From: Bacteroidota bacterium
Lineage (GTDB): Bacteria; Bacteroidota; Bacteroidia; Chitinophagales; Chitinophagaceae
DNA: 64,000 nucleotides
Assembly: GCA_016711825.1 (NCBI GenBank)
Contig: JADJSG010000006.1
Span: 310,001-374,000, forward strand
Direction of reading: 5' to 3'
Part shown: in pieces, positions 53,474 to 63,012 of the stretch
Layout: every line of letters starts with the position of its first letter
Position numbering within the stretch: the first letter of the stretch is position 1
Program-made: the position numbers and the translations under genes
The notes under the pieces: model-generated
What the model saw: the letters and a program-made list of their open reading frames with translations, nothing else
Databases searched by the model: none
What the model was told of the DNA's origin: nothing

Positions 53474-53565
53474 CATTAGATTAAAAGCACATGTTAGCTC
53501 GCCTACATTTTTCTTATATCGAATATTGTGTTCGATGACTATTCAAATGAATAAATTAATACATT

Positions 53566-54903
53566 ATGTTTAAAAAAATTTTAATTGCCAATAGAGGAGA
53601 AATAGCACTTCGTGTGATTCGTACTTGTAAAGAAATGGGCATTCCTACCGTGGCGGTATATTCTACGGCTGACAAAGATAGTTTGCATGTACGATTTGCA
53701 GATGAAGCTGTTTGTATAGGAAAACCTTCAGGCGCTGATTCTTATTTGAACATACCCCACATCATGGCTGCAGCCGAAATCACCAATGCTGATGCCATAC
53801 ATCCTGGATATGGTTTTTTGGCTGAAAATGCCAAGTTTGCAGAAATTTGTGGTCAATACAATATCAAATTTATAGGGCCTATGCCCGATATGATCAATTC
53901 GATGGGGGACAAAATAACCGCCAAAGAAACCATGATCAAAGCAGGTGTACCCGTAGTGCCAGGCAGTGCAGGTTTACTTCAAAGCATTGACCATGCTAAG
54001 AAAGAAGCAAAAAAAATGGGTTACCCAGTCATTATCAAAGCAACCGCTGGTGGTGGTGGCAAGGGTATGCGTATCGTATGGAAAGCTGAGGAAATGGAAA
54101 AGGCGTTTGACTCAGCCAAAATGGAAGCTGCTACTTCATTTAAAAATGATGGTATCTACATGGAAAAATTTGTAGAAGAACCTCGTCATATTGAAATTCA
54201 AATTGCAGGTGATCAGTTTGGCAAAGTGTGTCACCTCAGCGAAAGAGATTGCTCTATACAACGTCGTCATCAAAAATTAGTAGAAGAAAGTCCTTCCCCT
54301 TTTATGACACCTGATTTGCGTAAAAGAATGGGAGAGGCTGCTATTAAAGCGGCTTCTGCAATCAATTATGAAGGTGTGGGTACAGTAGAGTTTCTTGTAG
54401 ATAAACATCGTAATTTTTACTTTATGGAAATGAATACCCGTATACAAGTAGAACATTGCGTTACAGAAGAAGTAATCAATTACGACTTAATCAAAGAACA
54501 AATAAAAATTGCCGGGGGCGTTCCCATTTCTGGTAAAAATTATGAACCTAAGATGCATGCCATCGAATGTCGTATCAATGCCGAAGACCCATACAATGAT
54601 TTTAGACCCTCTCCGGGACGTATTAATGTATTGCATACTCCTGGTGGACATGGGGTACGTATAGATTCACATATCTATGCGGGTTATACCATTCCTCCCT
54701 ATTACGACTCTATGATTGCTAAAATCATTGCCGTAGCCCAAACACGTGAAGAAGCCATTGATACCATGAGCAGAGCCCTCAGTGAATATGTGATTGAAGG
54801 TATTAAAACGACCATCCCGTTTCATCAGCAACTGATGCAAAACGAAGATTTTATTAGTGGCAATTTTACCACTAAATTTATGGATACTTTTGTTTTAAAA
54901 TAA
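53566..54903 (+). CDS. accC: biotin carboxylase subunit of acetyl-CoA carboxylase
   Basis: 445 residues, usual length. It carboxylates the biotin on AccB with ATP and bicarbonate. The N-terminal domain starts FKKILIANRGEIALRVIRT. The ATP-grasp loop is KATAGGGGKGMRIV. Catalytic and metal residues are in MEMNTRIQVEHCVTEE and the SERDCSIQRRHQK segment. The gap from accB is 126 bp and includes a small hairpin, so the two are probably co-transcribed with efp. Confidence 0.97.
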   Translation: MFKKILIANRGEIALRVIRTCKEMGIPTVAVYSTADKDSLHVRFADEAVCIGKPSGADSYLNIPHIMAAAEITNADAIHPGYGFLAENAKFAEICGQYNIKFIGPMPDMINSMGDKITAKETMIKAGVPVVPGSAGLLQSIDHAKKEAKKMGYPVIIKATAGGGGKGMRIVWKAEEMEKAFDSAKMEAATSFKNDGIYMEKFVEEPRHIEIQIAGDQFGKVCHLSERDCSIQRRHQKLVEESPSPFMTPDLRKRMGEAAIKAASAINYEGVGTVEFLVDKHRNFYFMEMNTRIQVEHCVTEEVINYDLIKEQIKIAGGVPISGKNYEPKMHAIECRINAEDPYNDFRPSPGRINVLHTPGGHGVRIDSHIYAGYTIPPYYDSMIAKIIAVAQTREEAIDTMSRALSEYVIEGIKTTIPFHQQLMQNEDFISGNFTTKFMDTFVLK

Positions 54904-54946
54904 AAATACCTGCATTGTTATTTTGCTTCAAAGAAAAATCGTTGCT

Positions 54947-55660
54947 ATGAAAAAAATATTTTATTTGTTGCTGTTATTATTTCCATCTTTTGTGTATGCA
55001 CAATATCCTTATACGTTTAAAGATATCAGTGGCAAATGGATTGAACGTACACGCACCGATAAAAACAGCGATGTTGCTCCTTTTAAAGATACTTTATATC
55101 TTGAGATACGTGAAAATGGATTTATGCTTGTAAGACATACCATAGGTGCTACTTTTTATGGTGATGCCGAATTGGTTGATAATACTTTGTCGATACAAAA
55201 AGAACAATTTAAAATCGAAAGTGCTGAAAATGGTATTTTAAAATTGAAGCAAGGCAAAGTCACCCATCGTTTTGTAAAGTTTGAAGAGTTTATAGATGCG
55301 CCTGTTGTAAAAATGATACCAGGTGCAGAAACAGGAAACATCCTCAATGATGAAAAAAACCTACAAGGCAAATGGACCGTTTATAAAAAAACAGATCCTT
55401 CCTTTAGCAGCCGCACTTTTTATATTAAAATTTTAGACATCAAAGAAAAATTAAAGCCCCATACTTATGCAGGCATCGTCACCTTTCATAATATGGATTC
55501 AATATACAGTAGTGACGCCATTATCACCATACAAGATACTGAAATCACTATCCTTAGTAATGATAAAATCATCAAAGCGCATATGCTTAAAAATGATGGA
55601 GAAGAATTTATTATTGAGCACAACAGTGTTCAGTATTTTATGAAAAGATTTGGTAAGTAG
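54947..55660 (+). CDS. exported protein of unknown function, two lipocalin-like repeats
   Basis: 237 residues from the ATG at 54947 (MKKIFYLLLLLFPSFVYAQ, a clean signal peptide; an ATG 24 nt earlier is weaker). The mature part appears to contain two related halves, each starting with GKW (DISGKWIERTRTDKNS near residue 25 and LQGKWTVYKKTDPS near 145), followed by beta strands as in small lipocalin-like barrels. No enzyme motif. It lies 43 bp after accC and may be read from that operon, without an obvious link in function. Confidence 0.68.
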   Translation: MKKIFYLLLLLFPSFVYAQYPYTFKDISGKWIERTRTDKNSDVAPFKDTLYLEIRENGFMLVRHTIGATFYGDAELVDNTLSIQKEQFKIESAENGILKLKQGKVTHRFVKFEEFIDAPVVKMIPGAETGNILNDEKNLQGKWTVYKKTDPSFSSRTFYIKILDIKEKLKPHTYAGIVTFHNMDSIYSSDAIITIQDTEITILSNDKIIKAHMLKNDGEEFIIEHNSVQYFMKRFGK

Positions 55661-55719
55661 CTAAAATTGTCTAATTTTATCTACTCTTAAACATTTCCAT
55701 TCATCCTAAAATCTTTCCT

Positions 55720-56595
55720 ATGAAAAAAATTGTATTCCTTATTGCCTTTCTTCACATTGCTACAAGTCAATTACATGCACAAATTTTAGCAACCTTTACA
55801 CCTGACCCTGCCTTCAATGCCGTGGTATCATACCCATTTGCCAATACAAACAATACCCCAAATCCGGCAAATTATGTTGCGGCTCTATGGACAGGCAATG
55901 GCACCCAAGGTGCATGGCGTTCATTTTTTAAAATTAATTTAAGTTCAATTCCTGCCAATGCGGTCATTGACTCTGCTATCTTTTCATTTTATGCAGATAT
56001 CAATTCTCTTTGGGGCAACACGGGGAGCCCTAATTTTGGTATTGCGAATGGTGCATACATTTGTCGTGTAACAACTCAATGGAATACCAATATTTTTAAC
56101 TGGAATACACAACCATTGTATACCCTGACCAATGCTGCAGAACTTGATCAAAGCATCAGTGTGATACAGGATTATACGCATATCGATGCGACTGATTTGA
56201 TTAAAGATATTTTATTAGGTACCAATAATGGATTTGCCTTTGTATTGCAACAGGAAATGAGTAAATATAATTCTCAAATATTTCATGCTTCAAACGGTGT
56301 TGAGAGTCCTACTACCCCTAAACTAAAAGTTTATTATCGATTTGCCAATTCAGTGAATAATTTTTCTGAAGAGCCTATTACTTATTCAAAAAAAGGCGAT
56401 CAGTTTAGTATTTTCTTTGATAAAAATTTTGATGGAACCATTAGTATTTACCAATCAACTGGTGCCTTGGTAAAAAAAGAAACATGTAATAATCAATCGA
56501 TTTATCATTTAAATACCTCCTCATTACCCACTGGTATTTACTTCATCGAATTGAAAAATAAAATGAGTAGCAAAACCATTAAAGTTTTGTTTTAA
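55720..56595 (+). CDS. T9SS-secreted DNRLRE-domain protein
   Basis: 291 residues. Signal peptide (MKKIVFLIAFLHIATSQLHAQ), then a DNRLRE-type jelly-roll (~30-205), with the family pattern RSFFKINLSSIPANAVIDSAIFSFY, TTQWNTNIFNWNTQP and DATDLIKDILLGTNNGFAFVLQQE (read in parts). The C-terminal ~75 residues resemble a T9SS sorting domain (GTISIYQSTGALV...LNTSSLPTGIYFIELKN). Probably a surface or matrix protein. The last 4 bp overlap the convergent DUF1361 gene. Confidence 0.85.
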   Translation: MKKIVFLIAFLHIATSQLHAQILATFTPDPAFNAVVSYPFANTNNTPNPANYVAALWTGNGTQGAWRSFFKINLSSIPANAVIDSAIFSFYADINSLWGNTGSPNFGIANGAYICRVTTQWNTNIFNWNTQPLYTLTNAAELDQSISVIQDYTHIDATDLIKDILLGTNNGFAFVLQQEMSKYNSQIFHASNGVESPTTPKLKVYYRFANSVNNFSEEPITYSKKGDQFSIFFDKNFDGTISIYQSTGALVKKETCNNQSIYHLNTSSLPTGIYFIELKNKMSSKTIKVLF

Positions 56596-57254
56596 GTTTT
56601 TATATTTTTCATCATCACTTTGATAGACCAATAAATAAAAGTGAGCAGGGTGCCCAACAATAAAGTAACACCCCATGTACGGCCATGCATCCAGGGATGT
56701 ATAAATCGATCTGCAATATCCATCAATATCAAATGGGGTGTAGTGATGATATCCCAGCTATTCCAGCGCAAAAAACGCCCCAGATAGACCCCAAAGCTTG
56801 CCATAAAAAGCATTGTGATGATGAGGATTTGTGTTTTGACAGCTGAACATTTTTTCAGAAGCAGTTGTTCTATATGAAACAAACTGATAAACCCCAACAA
56901 TAAGCCTGCCCATGAAAATGATAATAACATAATCAAATCAAACCATTTAGGCATGCCATTGCGTTCATGCAAATGAAATAAATCAGTGAGTATATAAGGC
57001 GCATTCGGGAAAAATAGTAACCAAGTGGCTGCAAGTAAACCCATCACATACCGATTGATGTTAATGCTGTTATGTAGCAAATAGGATGAAATAAAACAAG
57101 GGATCATTGCCAGAAATAAATTCCAGTTTAAAAAAATATACATCAGGCTACCGGTAAAGGCAATTCGCATCAATGTTAGGGTAATACAAAATATAATGGT
57201 AAAAGTCAATAACAACAATAATTCAAAACGTACGAATCGGGTTATACTATGCAT
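56592..57254 (-). CDS. DUF1361 family membrane protein
   Basis: 220 residues, six to seven hydrophobic helices. The segment LLFFPNAPYILTDLFHL is the family hallmark (FPNAPYi.TDl.HL), followed by PKWFDLIMLLSFSWAGLLLGF and YLGRFLRWNSWDI. No function has been shown for the family. Convergent with the DNRLRE gene by a 4-bp overlap. It does not appear to share a transcript with the lipoprotein upstream, which has its own terminator. Confidence 0.88.
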   Translation of the reverse strand: MHSITRFVRFELLLLLTFTIIFCITLTLMRIAFTGSLMYIFLNWNLFLAMIPCFISSYLLHNSININRYVMGLLAATWLLFFPNAPYILTDLFHLHERNGMPKWFDLIMLLSFSWAGLLLGFISLFHIEQLLLKKCSAVKTQILIITMLFMASFGVYLGRFLRWNSWDIITTPHLILMDIADRFIHPWMHGRTWGVTLLLGTLLTFIYWSIKVMMKNIKT

Positions 57255-57330
57255 AGGCTTTTATTTTTAAAAGGTAAAAGTAGCATGATGTATGTTTAGG
57301 ATTTCATAAGGAAAACTATGCAGGGTGTTA

Positions 57331-57364
57331 AAAAAAAATGCCATTCACACAGGTGAACGGCATT
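57331..57364 (-). terminator. terminator of the 57.4-58.1 kb lipoprotein gene
   Basis: A 12-bp stem (57337-57348 with 57353-57364, one mismatch) and a 4-nt loop. On the minus strand it is followed by a U-run (57330-57338). It lies 28 bp past the stop. Confidence 0.82.
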
Positions 57365-57391
57365 TCAATGATTGATTGAGTTAGGGAAAAC

Positions 57392-58138
57392 TTATTGAAT
57401 ATCTATGACTCTTGACAAGGCCAATTCGTTGATGACATAAATGGTTTTACCATTTTGAACAGTGGTATTCATATTCCATGGTGCAATTACAACAGTGCCA
57501 GTACCTTTACCCAAGGTTTGCAATTCTGCAGCAGTAAAAGTGGCTGAATTTGTGTTAGGCCCCATTCTTTTTAAAACTACTTTACCTGTTTCTCCGGCAA
57601 TTTGAAAATAAACTGAATCTGAATTGCTGATACTACCTGTGACACTCAATGCAAAATTATTTGCACTATTGATGGTCGTAAATGCACTCATATCGGTAGA
57701 GGTTGGAATCGCTTGTGCGGTGGCATCGTGTGTAAAAGCAGGGATACCATTGCCGCCCCCTACATTCCAAACTAAAGTACCTGACATATCAATGCCTGTT
57801 GGATCAGAAGCGGATGGAGTAAAATAATATGAGTTATTGGCATTTTTTGTAAATGTTTTACCTTCTAATGACACAGTGCCTGCATCATTGTAAGTAGCAG
57901 TCGCTAAATTACCAAAGCCTGCAACGCCAGTACCAAATACGGTATTAACAGGAAAACCTGCTACAGTGGTATTGGTGATGGTGTACAAAGCAACCAAAAA
58001 CCCGTCGCCTGTGGTTGGGGCTGGAGATGGTGTAGCTGCAGCAGTTGCATTGTTATTGTCAGAAGGAAGTGTCACTTTTTTATCGCAAGAAGCAAAAAAG
58101 AGTGAAGCGGATAATAATGCCAAAGTTAGTTTTTTCAT
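57392..58138 (-). CDS. lipoprotein of unknown function
   Basis: 248 residues. Lipobox in MKKLTLALLSASLFFASC (Cys18), then an Asn/Ala/Thr/Pro linker (~27-43). The mature region is Thr-, Asn- and Gly-rich and predicted all-beta (GTLVWNVGGGNG, GKVVLKRMGPNT). Such proteins are often surface-exposed lipoproteins in Bacteroidota. No known domain is recognised. Single gene with a strong terminator. Confidence 0.75.
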   Translation of the reverse strand: MKKLTLALLSASLFFASCDKKVTLPSDNNNATAAATPSPAPTTGDGFLVALYTITNTTVAGFPVNTVFGTGVAGFGNLATATYNDAGTVSLEGKTFTKNANNSYYFTPSASDPTGIDMSGTLVWNVGGGNGIPAFTHDATAQAIPTSTDMSAFTTINSANNFALSVTGSISNSDSVYFQIAGETGKVVLKRMGPNTNSATFTAAELQTLGKGTGTVVIAPWNMNTTVQNGKTIYVINELALSRVIDIQ

Positions 58139-58256
58139 TTTATAAGATTTTTATACTTGCAAAGATGCGATGAAAAAAATAATAAGCCAATACCCTGAGT
58201 AGGGTATTTATTTACCTGTCTTTCATAGGCCTTGAAAATGAAATTCCCATCCACAT

Positions 58257-61100
58257 TTACTTTTTATTGGGTTCAGCTATTTCAAAAGTTTGAATATGTT
58301 TTTCTCCTTTAGGACTTATAAATTCAATTTGATATTTACCAATGGGTAGGTAATATTTTCCATCATCTCTTGTTTGCAACGGCTGTTGATTCACTTGTTT
58401 AATGGTTTGATTGATTGATAAATCATAGTTTAAAATGTTGATACCATTGACAGCTTGATGTGTTGTAGAATACAACAGTTCACCTTGTGTTGAAAGAATA
58501 TGTATATCATAAAGTGTAGCTTCCTGGGTATAAAACGCGATATTTATTTTTTGAGTATTGGGTGTTGAGTATGAAAATGATTTATTGCCTAAATGTTTAT
58601 TGTAGATAATTTTATCAATGTCAAACGTCACCCAGTTTTTATCTTTCACTTGATTATAAGCTTGTATTTTATCTAAATTGGCAATGTAAATTGAACGTCC
58701 GTGGGTGCCTAATACAATATCATTTTCGCGTTCTTGTATTGCAATATCATGAATGGCAACCCTAGGCAAATTGCCATTCCAAGGTATAAAATGATTCCCT
58801 TTATCAAAACTAACATATAAACCATTGTCAGTACCCACATATAGAATTTGTTCATCTTTGGGATCCTCTTTTACCACATTGATAGGTTCTTGGGGTAAGT
58901 TTTTTCCAAGGCTTTTCCAATGTGCACCTTCATCATCGCTGACAAAAAGATATGGTGTAAAATCATCGTTTCTATATCCATTTAAAGATACATATACCCT
59001 ATTTAATTGATGCTGGCTGGCGGTAACCCTCGACACCCATAAATCATCAGGTAATCCTGCTGAAATGTTTATCCAGGTATATCCACCATCTTTACTTATG
59101 TGTACCAAACCATCATCTGAACCTGTGTACAACAACCCAAACCTGCGAGGGCTTTCATGAATGCAAGTCAGGGTGTTAAAGGGCACATTGCCTTTTCGAT
59201 TGGCTTGTGTAAGGTCGGCACTCAGTGTTTCTAATGCTTCGCCTTGCAACAAGGATCGGTGTAAACAATTTGAGCCAATATAAAATACATCTTGGTTATG
59301 TCTACTCAACCATATAGGCGTTTGCCAATTAAACCGATAAGGTGCATTGCCAATATCATGAATAGGCTTCACATCTAACACATCATCATTATCTTTTTGG
59401 GCTTTGTAATAATTGCCAAATTGATACCCTACAAAATAGGTATTATTGTTTCGGGTATCAACCTGCACTTGCATGCCATCCCCTTCACCAATATTTTTAT
59501 ACCCATATACACCATTTTGATGCCATGCCGTACTTTCAGTATGATTACTCGGGCCTACCCAAGTGCCATTGTCTTGTAATCCGCCATATACATTGTAAGG
59601 GCTTGCATTATCTACTTGTATTGCATAAAATTGTCCTACGGCTGGGTTGTTGGCTTTTATCCAGTGTTTACCATCGTCATACGTAATATTTACCCCGCCA
59701 TCATTGCCTGTAATCAGGTGTCGATCATTTTGACTATTGATCCAAATACTGTGGTAGTCAGGATGACAATTGTCGCCGTCAATTTGTTTAAAATGCTTGC
59801 CTCCATCTTCACTCATCAATAAAGGATAACCGGCAATAAATACTTTGTCGGCATTGTTTGGCGATACTTGCACAGTACCAAAATAATATCCATAGGTAAA
59901 TACCACACCACTCATATCGCCCTCATGGGTTTTGTGCCAGCTAATCCCTGCATCATCACTTCGATAAAGCTCAGCACCATATATGGGTGTATCAAAAAGA
60001 CTGGCATCGGCATCAGCTAATTTCCAGTCAGCAATATCTTTTACTGTAAACGTTTGTTGTCGGATACTTTTTTTCAAGGAAGCTGCCTGATACTTTGCAG
60101 GATAGCCTTGTTGCTTTAAATAATCATTGATTGTAGCATCGTCTAACTGTAAAAAATCATTCGTATTCATCAAGGCTAATTTCCTTGCCGTTAGTTTCTC
60201 ATCCTGCGATGCGTTCTTTTTTTTCTCCGGTTGATTCATTTGATTATCGACCACTGCATAGAGGATGGCAGGATTTTTATTAAATATAGAAAGGCCAATA
60301 CGACCTACTTGATTTCCTGTAGGGAAACCACTTTGTTGGGTCGACAATAATTGCCATTGCTCACCCCCATCAGTACTTTTATAAATACCGCTTGCTGCGC
60401 CTACTCCGTTAAAGTTCCACGCTTTGCGGGTTCGTGTCCAGGAAGCTGCATATAATGTATTTGCATTTAATGGGTCAATTTGTAAATCAACACATCCTGT
60501 GCTGTCGTTGATATATAATGTTTGTGACCAGTTGTTGCCAGCATCGGTGGTTTTATAAATGCCACGCTCCTTGTTATGAGTATATAGATGTCCAAGTACA
60601 GCAACCCATGCGATAGCCGGATTGTCGGGATGTAAAATAATTTTACCGATATGATGACTTTCTGGCAAGCCTTTATGTACCCATGTTTTACCCCGGTCGT
60701 TTGAAGTATACAAGCCAACACCTGCATACGAAGAGCGGGACGAATTGTCTTCACCTGTACCAATCCAGATGAGATTGTGTTTCCAATTAACAGCAATATC
60801 GCCAATAGTGATGGTGGCTTCCTGATCAAATACAGGCTCCATCGATTGGCCGTTGTTGATGGTATGAAAGAGACCGCCTGAGGCATAGGCAATATAAAAT
60901 TCATTTACATTATCGGGATTCACTTCCAAATCGGTCACCCGTCCGCTCATGATGGTAGGACCTATATTTCTAAATTTGATTTCATCGATGGGAGAGGCTT
61001 CCTTTTTTGCTTGTTCAAAAGAAGAGATACGTTGTTGTTGTCCAAAAATAGGCTGTATAAAGGCTATCAAAAAACAAAATAAAAAGCATTTTACTTGCAT
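58257..61100 (-). CDS. large exported BNR/sortilin-like beta-propeller protein
   Basis: 947 residues with a signal peptide (MQVKCFLFCFLIAFIQPIFGQ). At least eight Asp-box (BNR) motifs of the type S.D.G..W can be read, for example SNDRGKTWVHKG, STDGGEQWQLL, SDDAGISWHKT, SEDGGKHFKQI, SKDGGYTWINIS and SDDEGAHWKSLG. They form one or two large propellers as in VPS10/sortilin-type and BNR-repeat proteins. A C-terminal domain (~830-947) follows, lacking the canonical T9SS sequence. There is no visible catalytic signature of a sialidase. Substrate unknown. Confidence 0.87.
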   Translation of the reverse strand: MQVKCFLFCFLIAFIQPIFGQQQRISSFEQAKKEASPIDEIKFRNIGPTIMSGRVTDLEVNPDNVNEFYIAYASGGLFHTINNGQSMEPVFDQEATITIGDIAVNWKHNLIWIGTGEDNSSRSSYAGVGLYTSNDRGKTWVHKGLPESHHIGKIILHPDNPAIAWVAVLGHLYTHNKERGIYKTTDAGNNWSQTLYINDSTGCVDLQIDPLNANTLYAASWTRTRKAWNFNGVGAASGIYKSTDGGEQWQLLSTQQSGFPTGNQVGRIGLSIFNKNPAILYAVVDNQMNQPEKKKNASQDEKLTARKLALMNTNDFLQLDDATINDYLKQQGYPAKYQAASLKKSIRQQTFTVKDIADWKLADADASLFDTPIYGAELYRSDDAGISWHKTHEGDMSGVVFTYGYYFGTVQVSPNNADKVFIAGYPLLMSEDGGKHFKQIDGDNCHPDYHSIWINSQNDRHLITGNDGGVNITYDDGKHWIKANNPAVGQFYAIQVDNASPYNVYGGLQDNGTWVGPSNHTESTAWHQNGVYGYKNIGEGDGMQVQVDTRNNNTYFVGYQFGNYYKAQKDNDDVLDVKPIHDIGNAPYRFNWQTPIWLSRHNQDVFYIGSNCLHRSLLQGEALETLSADLTQANRKGNVPFNTLTCIHESPRRFGLLYTGSDDGLVHISKDGGYTWINISAGLPDDLWVSRVTASQHQLNRVYVSLNGYRNDDFTPYLFVSDDEGAHWKSLGKNLPQEPINVVKEDPKDEQILYVGTDNGLYVSFDKGNHFIPWNGNLPRVAIHDIAIQERENDIVLGTHGRSIYIANLDKIQAYNQVKDKNWVTFDIDKIIYNKHLGNKSFSYSTPNTQKINIAFYTQEATLYDIHILSTQGELLYSTTHQAVNGINILNYDLSINQTIKQVNQQPLQTRDDGKYYLPIGKYQIEFISPKGEKHIQTFEIAEPNKK

Positions 61101-61163
61101 AATTTTAATATTGAAAGCTAATGTAGTGACAGTGGATTGATTTTGAAATAAAAATGACTATTA

Positions 61164-61958
61164 TTGTATTTGTATATGAAAAAATATTTTATTAAAAATG
61201 AATCTTCTGATCATTTTTTTTACATGCTTTGTGGGTTTTGCTTGCTATTGTTAAGTCTTCCACATCATGGTATGGCACAAAAGAAAAAATCACCTCCTCC
61301 CGAAGATGTCATACACATCGTATCGTACGAAATATTAGAAAATGGAGATACCATCAACAGACTTGATAACAAAAATAGAAAAGAAGGAAAATGGCTTATC
61401 GTCAACAAAGGCGGCTATGGCGAAGAAGACTTTATTGAACTGGGTACTTATGATCATAACATAAAAATGGGGACATGGAAAAGCTACACGATGAATGGGG
61501 TGATTATTTCGCAGGAATATTACAAACAAGGAAACAAAAGTGGGGAAGCTAAATACTATGATGATGGCATGTTGTATTGTGTGGGCAATTATCTTGCGTT
61601 GCGTTCATTATACGATTATGATACCATCATGGTGGAAGACCCTATTACAGGCATTGAAAAACCGGTTGTCATCAAAACAGATGTAGGCAGTGTTCGTCAT
61701 GGTTTCTGGACTTACTACGACCCACCTTCTAAAGAAGTGAAAAAAGTGGTAGAATATCAGGCAGATGAAGTGATTTATGAAAAAGAGTATACAGCTAAAG
61801 CAGACAGTGCTTATATCAAAGAAAAAATGAAATCATTTTCGAAAGGGAATACAAATGCGAACCAAATGATATTGGAAAAAAATAAAAAGCCCTCTAAGTT
61901 TACAGACATTCCAGACAATGCAGAGTATGTTAAACCGAACGTGAAAAAAAAGCGATAA
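61164..61958 (+). CDS. exported MORN-like (YwqK-type) repeat protein
   Basis: 264 residues. The N-terminus has a signal peptide (FFYMLCGFCLLLLSLPHHGMAQ); the real start may be the second Met (61176, MKKYFIKNE). MORN-like motifs are NRKEGKWLIVN, NIKMGTWKSYTMNG and NKSGEAKYYDDG, then VRHGFWTYYDPPSKE. The C-terminal ~60 residues are charged and basic. It is a second copy of the repeat type seen at 31.6 kb, here without a TonB domain. No toxin gene is adjacent, so the antitoxin label does not apply here. Confidence 0.78.
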   Translation: MYLYMKKYFIKNESSDHFFYMLCGFCLLLLSLPHHGMAQKKKSPPPEDVIHIVSYEILENGDTINRLDNKNRKEGKWLIVNKGGYGEEDFIELGTYDHNIKMGTWKSYTMNGVIISQEYYKQGNKSGEAKYYDDGMLYCVGNYLALRSLYDYDTIMVEDPITGIEKPVVIKTDVGSVRHGFWTYYDPPSKEVKKVVEYQADEVIYEKEYTAKADSAYIKEKMKSFSKGNTNANQMILEKNKKPSKFTDIPDNAEYVKPNVKKKR

Positions 61959-62033
61959 AAAAATTAGAGTCTTTTCAGTGTCCTTTCAATTTCCAAAATT
62001 TCATTTCGAATCATCCATTCAGATTGAAAGCAT

Positions 62034-62720
62034 TTAATACATCATTTTTAGGAATGTGCGCAAGTCATTAATGCCTTCAGTGGCTGGCTTTTCAATATAT
62101 GTAACATGCAATCGATTGATAGCGGGCACTTTGGTATCAATGACGATGACGGGCATGTCAGGAGGCAAATAATGTAGAATAGATGCCGCAGGATACACTG
62201 ACAAACTTGTACCAATGACTACAAACACATCCGCTGATTTTGCTTCAAGTATCGCATTTTCCATCATGGGCACTTCTTCTTCAAACCATACGATGTGGGG
62301 CCTTAATTGATGACCATCACTGGCACAATCACCCCATTGAATATCATGCTCAATGGGATAGATTAAAGCTTCATTGTATTCGCTTCTCATTTTAAATATC
62401 TCGCCATGAAGATGCATTACCTTGGTGGACCCACCCCTTTCATGCAGGTCGTCAATATTTTGGGTAATGACTGTCACTGCATAATCTTGTTCAAGAGATG
62501 CTATGGCTAAATGGGCATTGTTTGGCTTGGCTTGTAAAATATTTCTTCTTCTTTCGTTGTAAAATTTCAACACCAATTGGGGATTTTTTTTCCATGCTCG
62601 GGGTGTAGCCACCTCTTGCACATTATAATTTTCCCACAAACCATTGCTATCCCTAAAGGTTTGTATGCCACTTTCTGCACTCATACCAGCACCTGTAAAC
62701 ACGACCACTTTTTTAAGCAT
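62034..62720 (-). CDS. cobB: Sir2 family NAD-dependent deacylase lacking the zinc cysteines
   Basis: 228 residues. NAD-binding GAGMSAESGIQTFRD, TQNIDDLHERGG and the catalytic His105 (HLHGE) are intact. Tyr54 and Arg57 (LKFYNERRR) mark the class III group that removes succinyl and malonyl as well as acetyl groups. The region that normally holds four zinc cysteines reads FKMRSEYNEALIYPIEHDIQWGDC (given in parts) and has only Cys132, so the zinc ribbon is lost. RPHIVWFEEEVP follows normally. Its -7 element is at 62737. Confidence 0.93.
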   Translation of the reverse strand: MLKKVVVFTGAGMSAESGIQTFRDSNGLWENYNVQEVATPRAWKKNPQLVLKFYNERRRNILQAKPNNAHLAIASLEQDYAVTVITQNIDDLHERGGSTKVMHLHGEIFKMRSEYNEALIYPIEHDIQWGDCASDGHQLRPHIVWFEEEVPMMENAILEAKSADVFVVIGTSLSVYPAASILHYLPPDMPVIVIDTKVPAINRLHVTYIEKPATEGINDLRTFLKMMY

Positions 62721-62736
62721 ATGCTAAAATCAATGT

Positions 62737-62744
62737 CAAAGATA
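62737..62744 (-). promoter_or_regulatory. -7 promoter element of the sirtuin gene
   Basis: TATCTTTG on the minus strand, 16 nt before the ATG at 62720. Confidence 0.45.
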
Positions 62745-62994
62745 GCAATACCAAATAGTTTTTTTTCAGCATATGAAAAATAGTTTTTTTAAAAACCTCT
62801 TCTCATTTTGCCACTTATAAATTCTATTTTCAAACGATTTGAATAAATACATTGACGAATTTATGTATTCAAACAACTTTCAAAGGATTATTTTTTACGT
62901 TAAAATATTTATGCTTCTTTCATACTTTTCTATGAATGAAAGCCTTCAAATAAAATCTTTTTCCATTTTAAGAAATTATTCACTTTCTAAATGG

Positions 62995-63002
62995 TAATTT
63001 TG
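62995..63002 (+). promoter_or_regulatory. -7 promoter element of the YafK-like gene
   Basis: TAATTTTG, 10 nt before the first ATG (63013). So short a leader makes the later in-frame ATGs (63025, 63052) plausible starts. Confidence 0.45.
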
Positions 63003-63012
63003 TAGAGCTACT

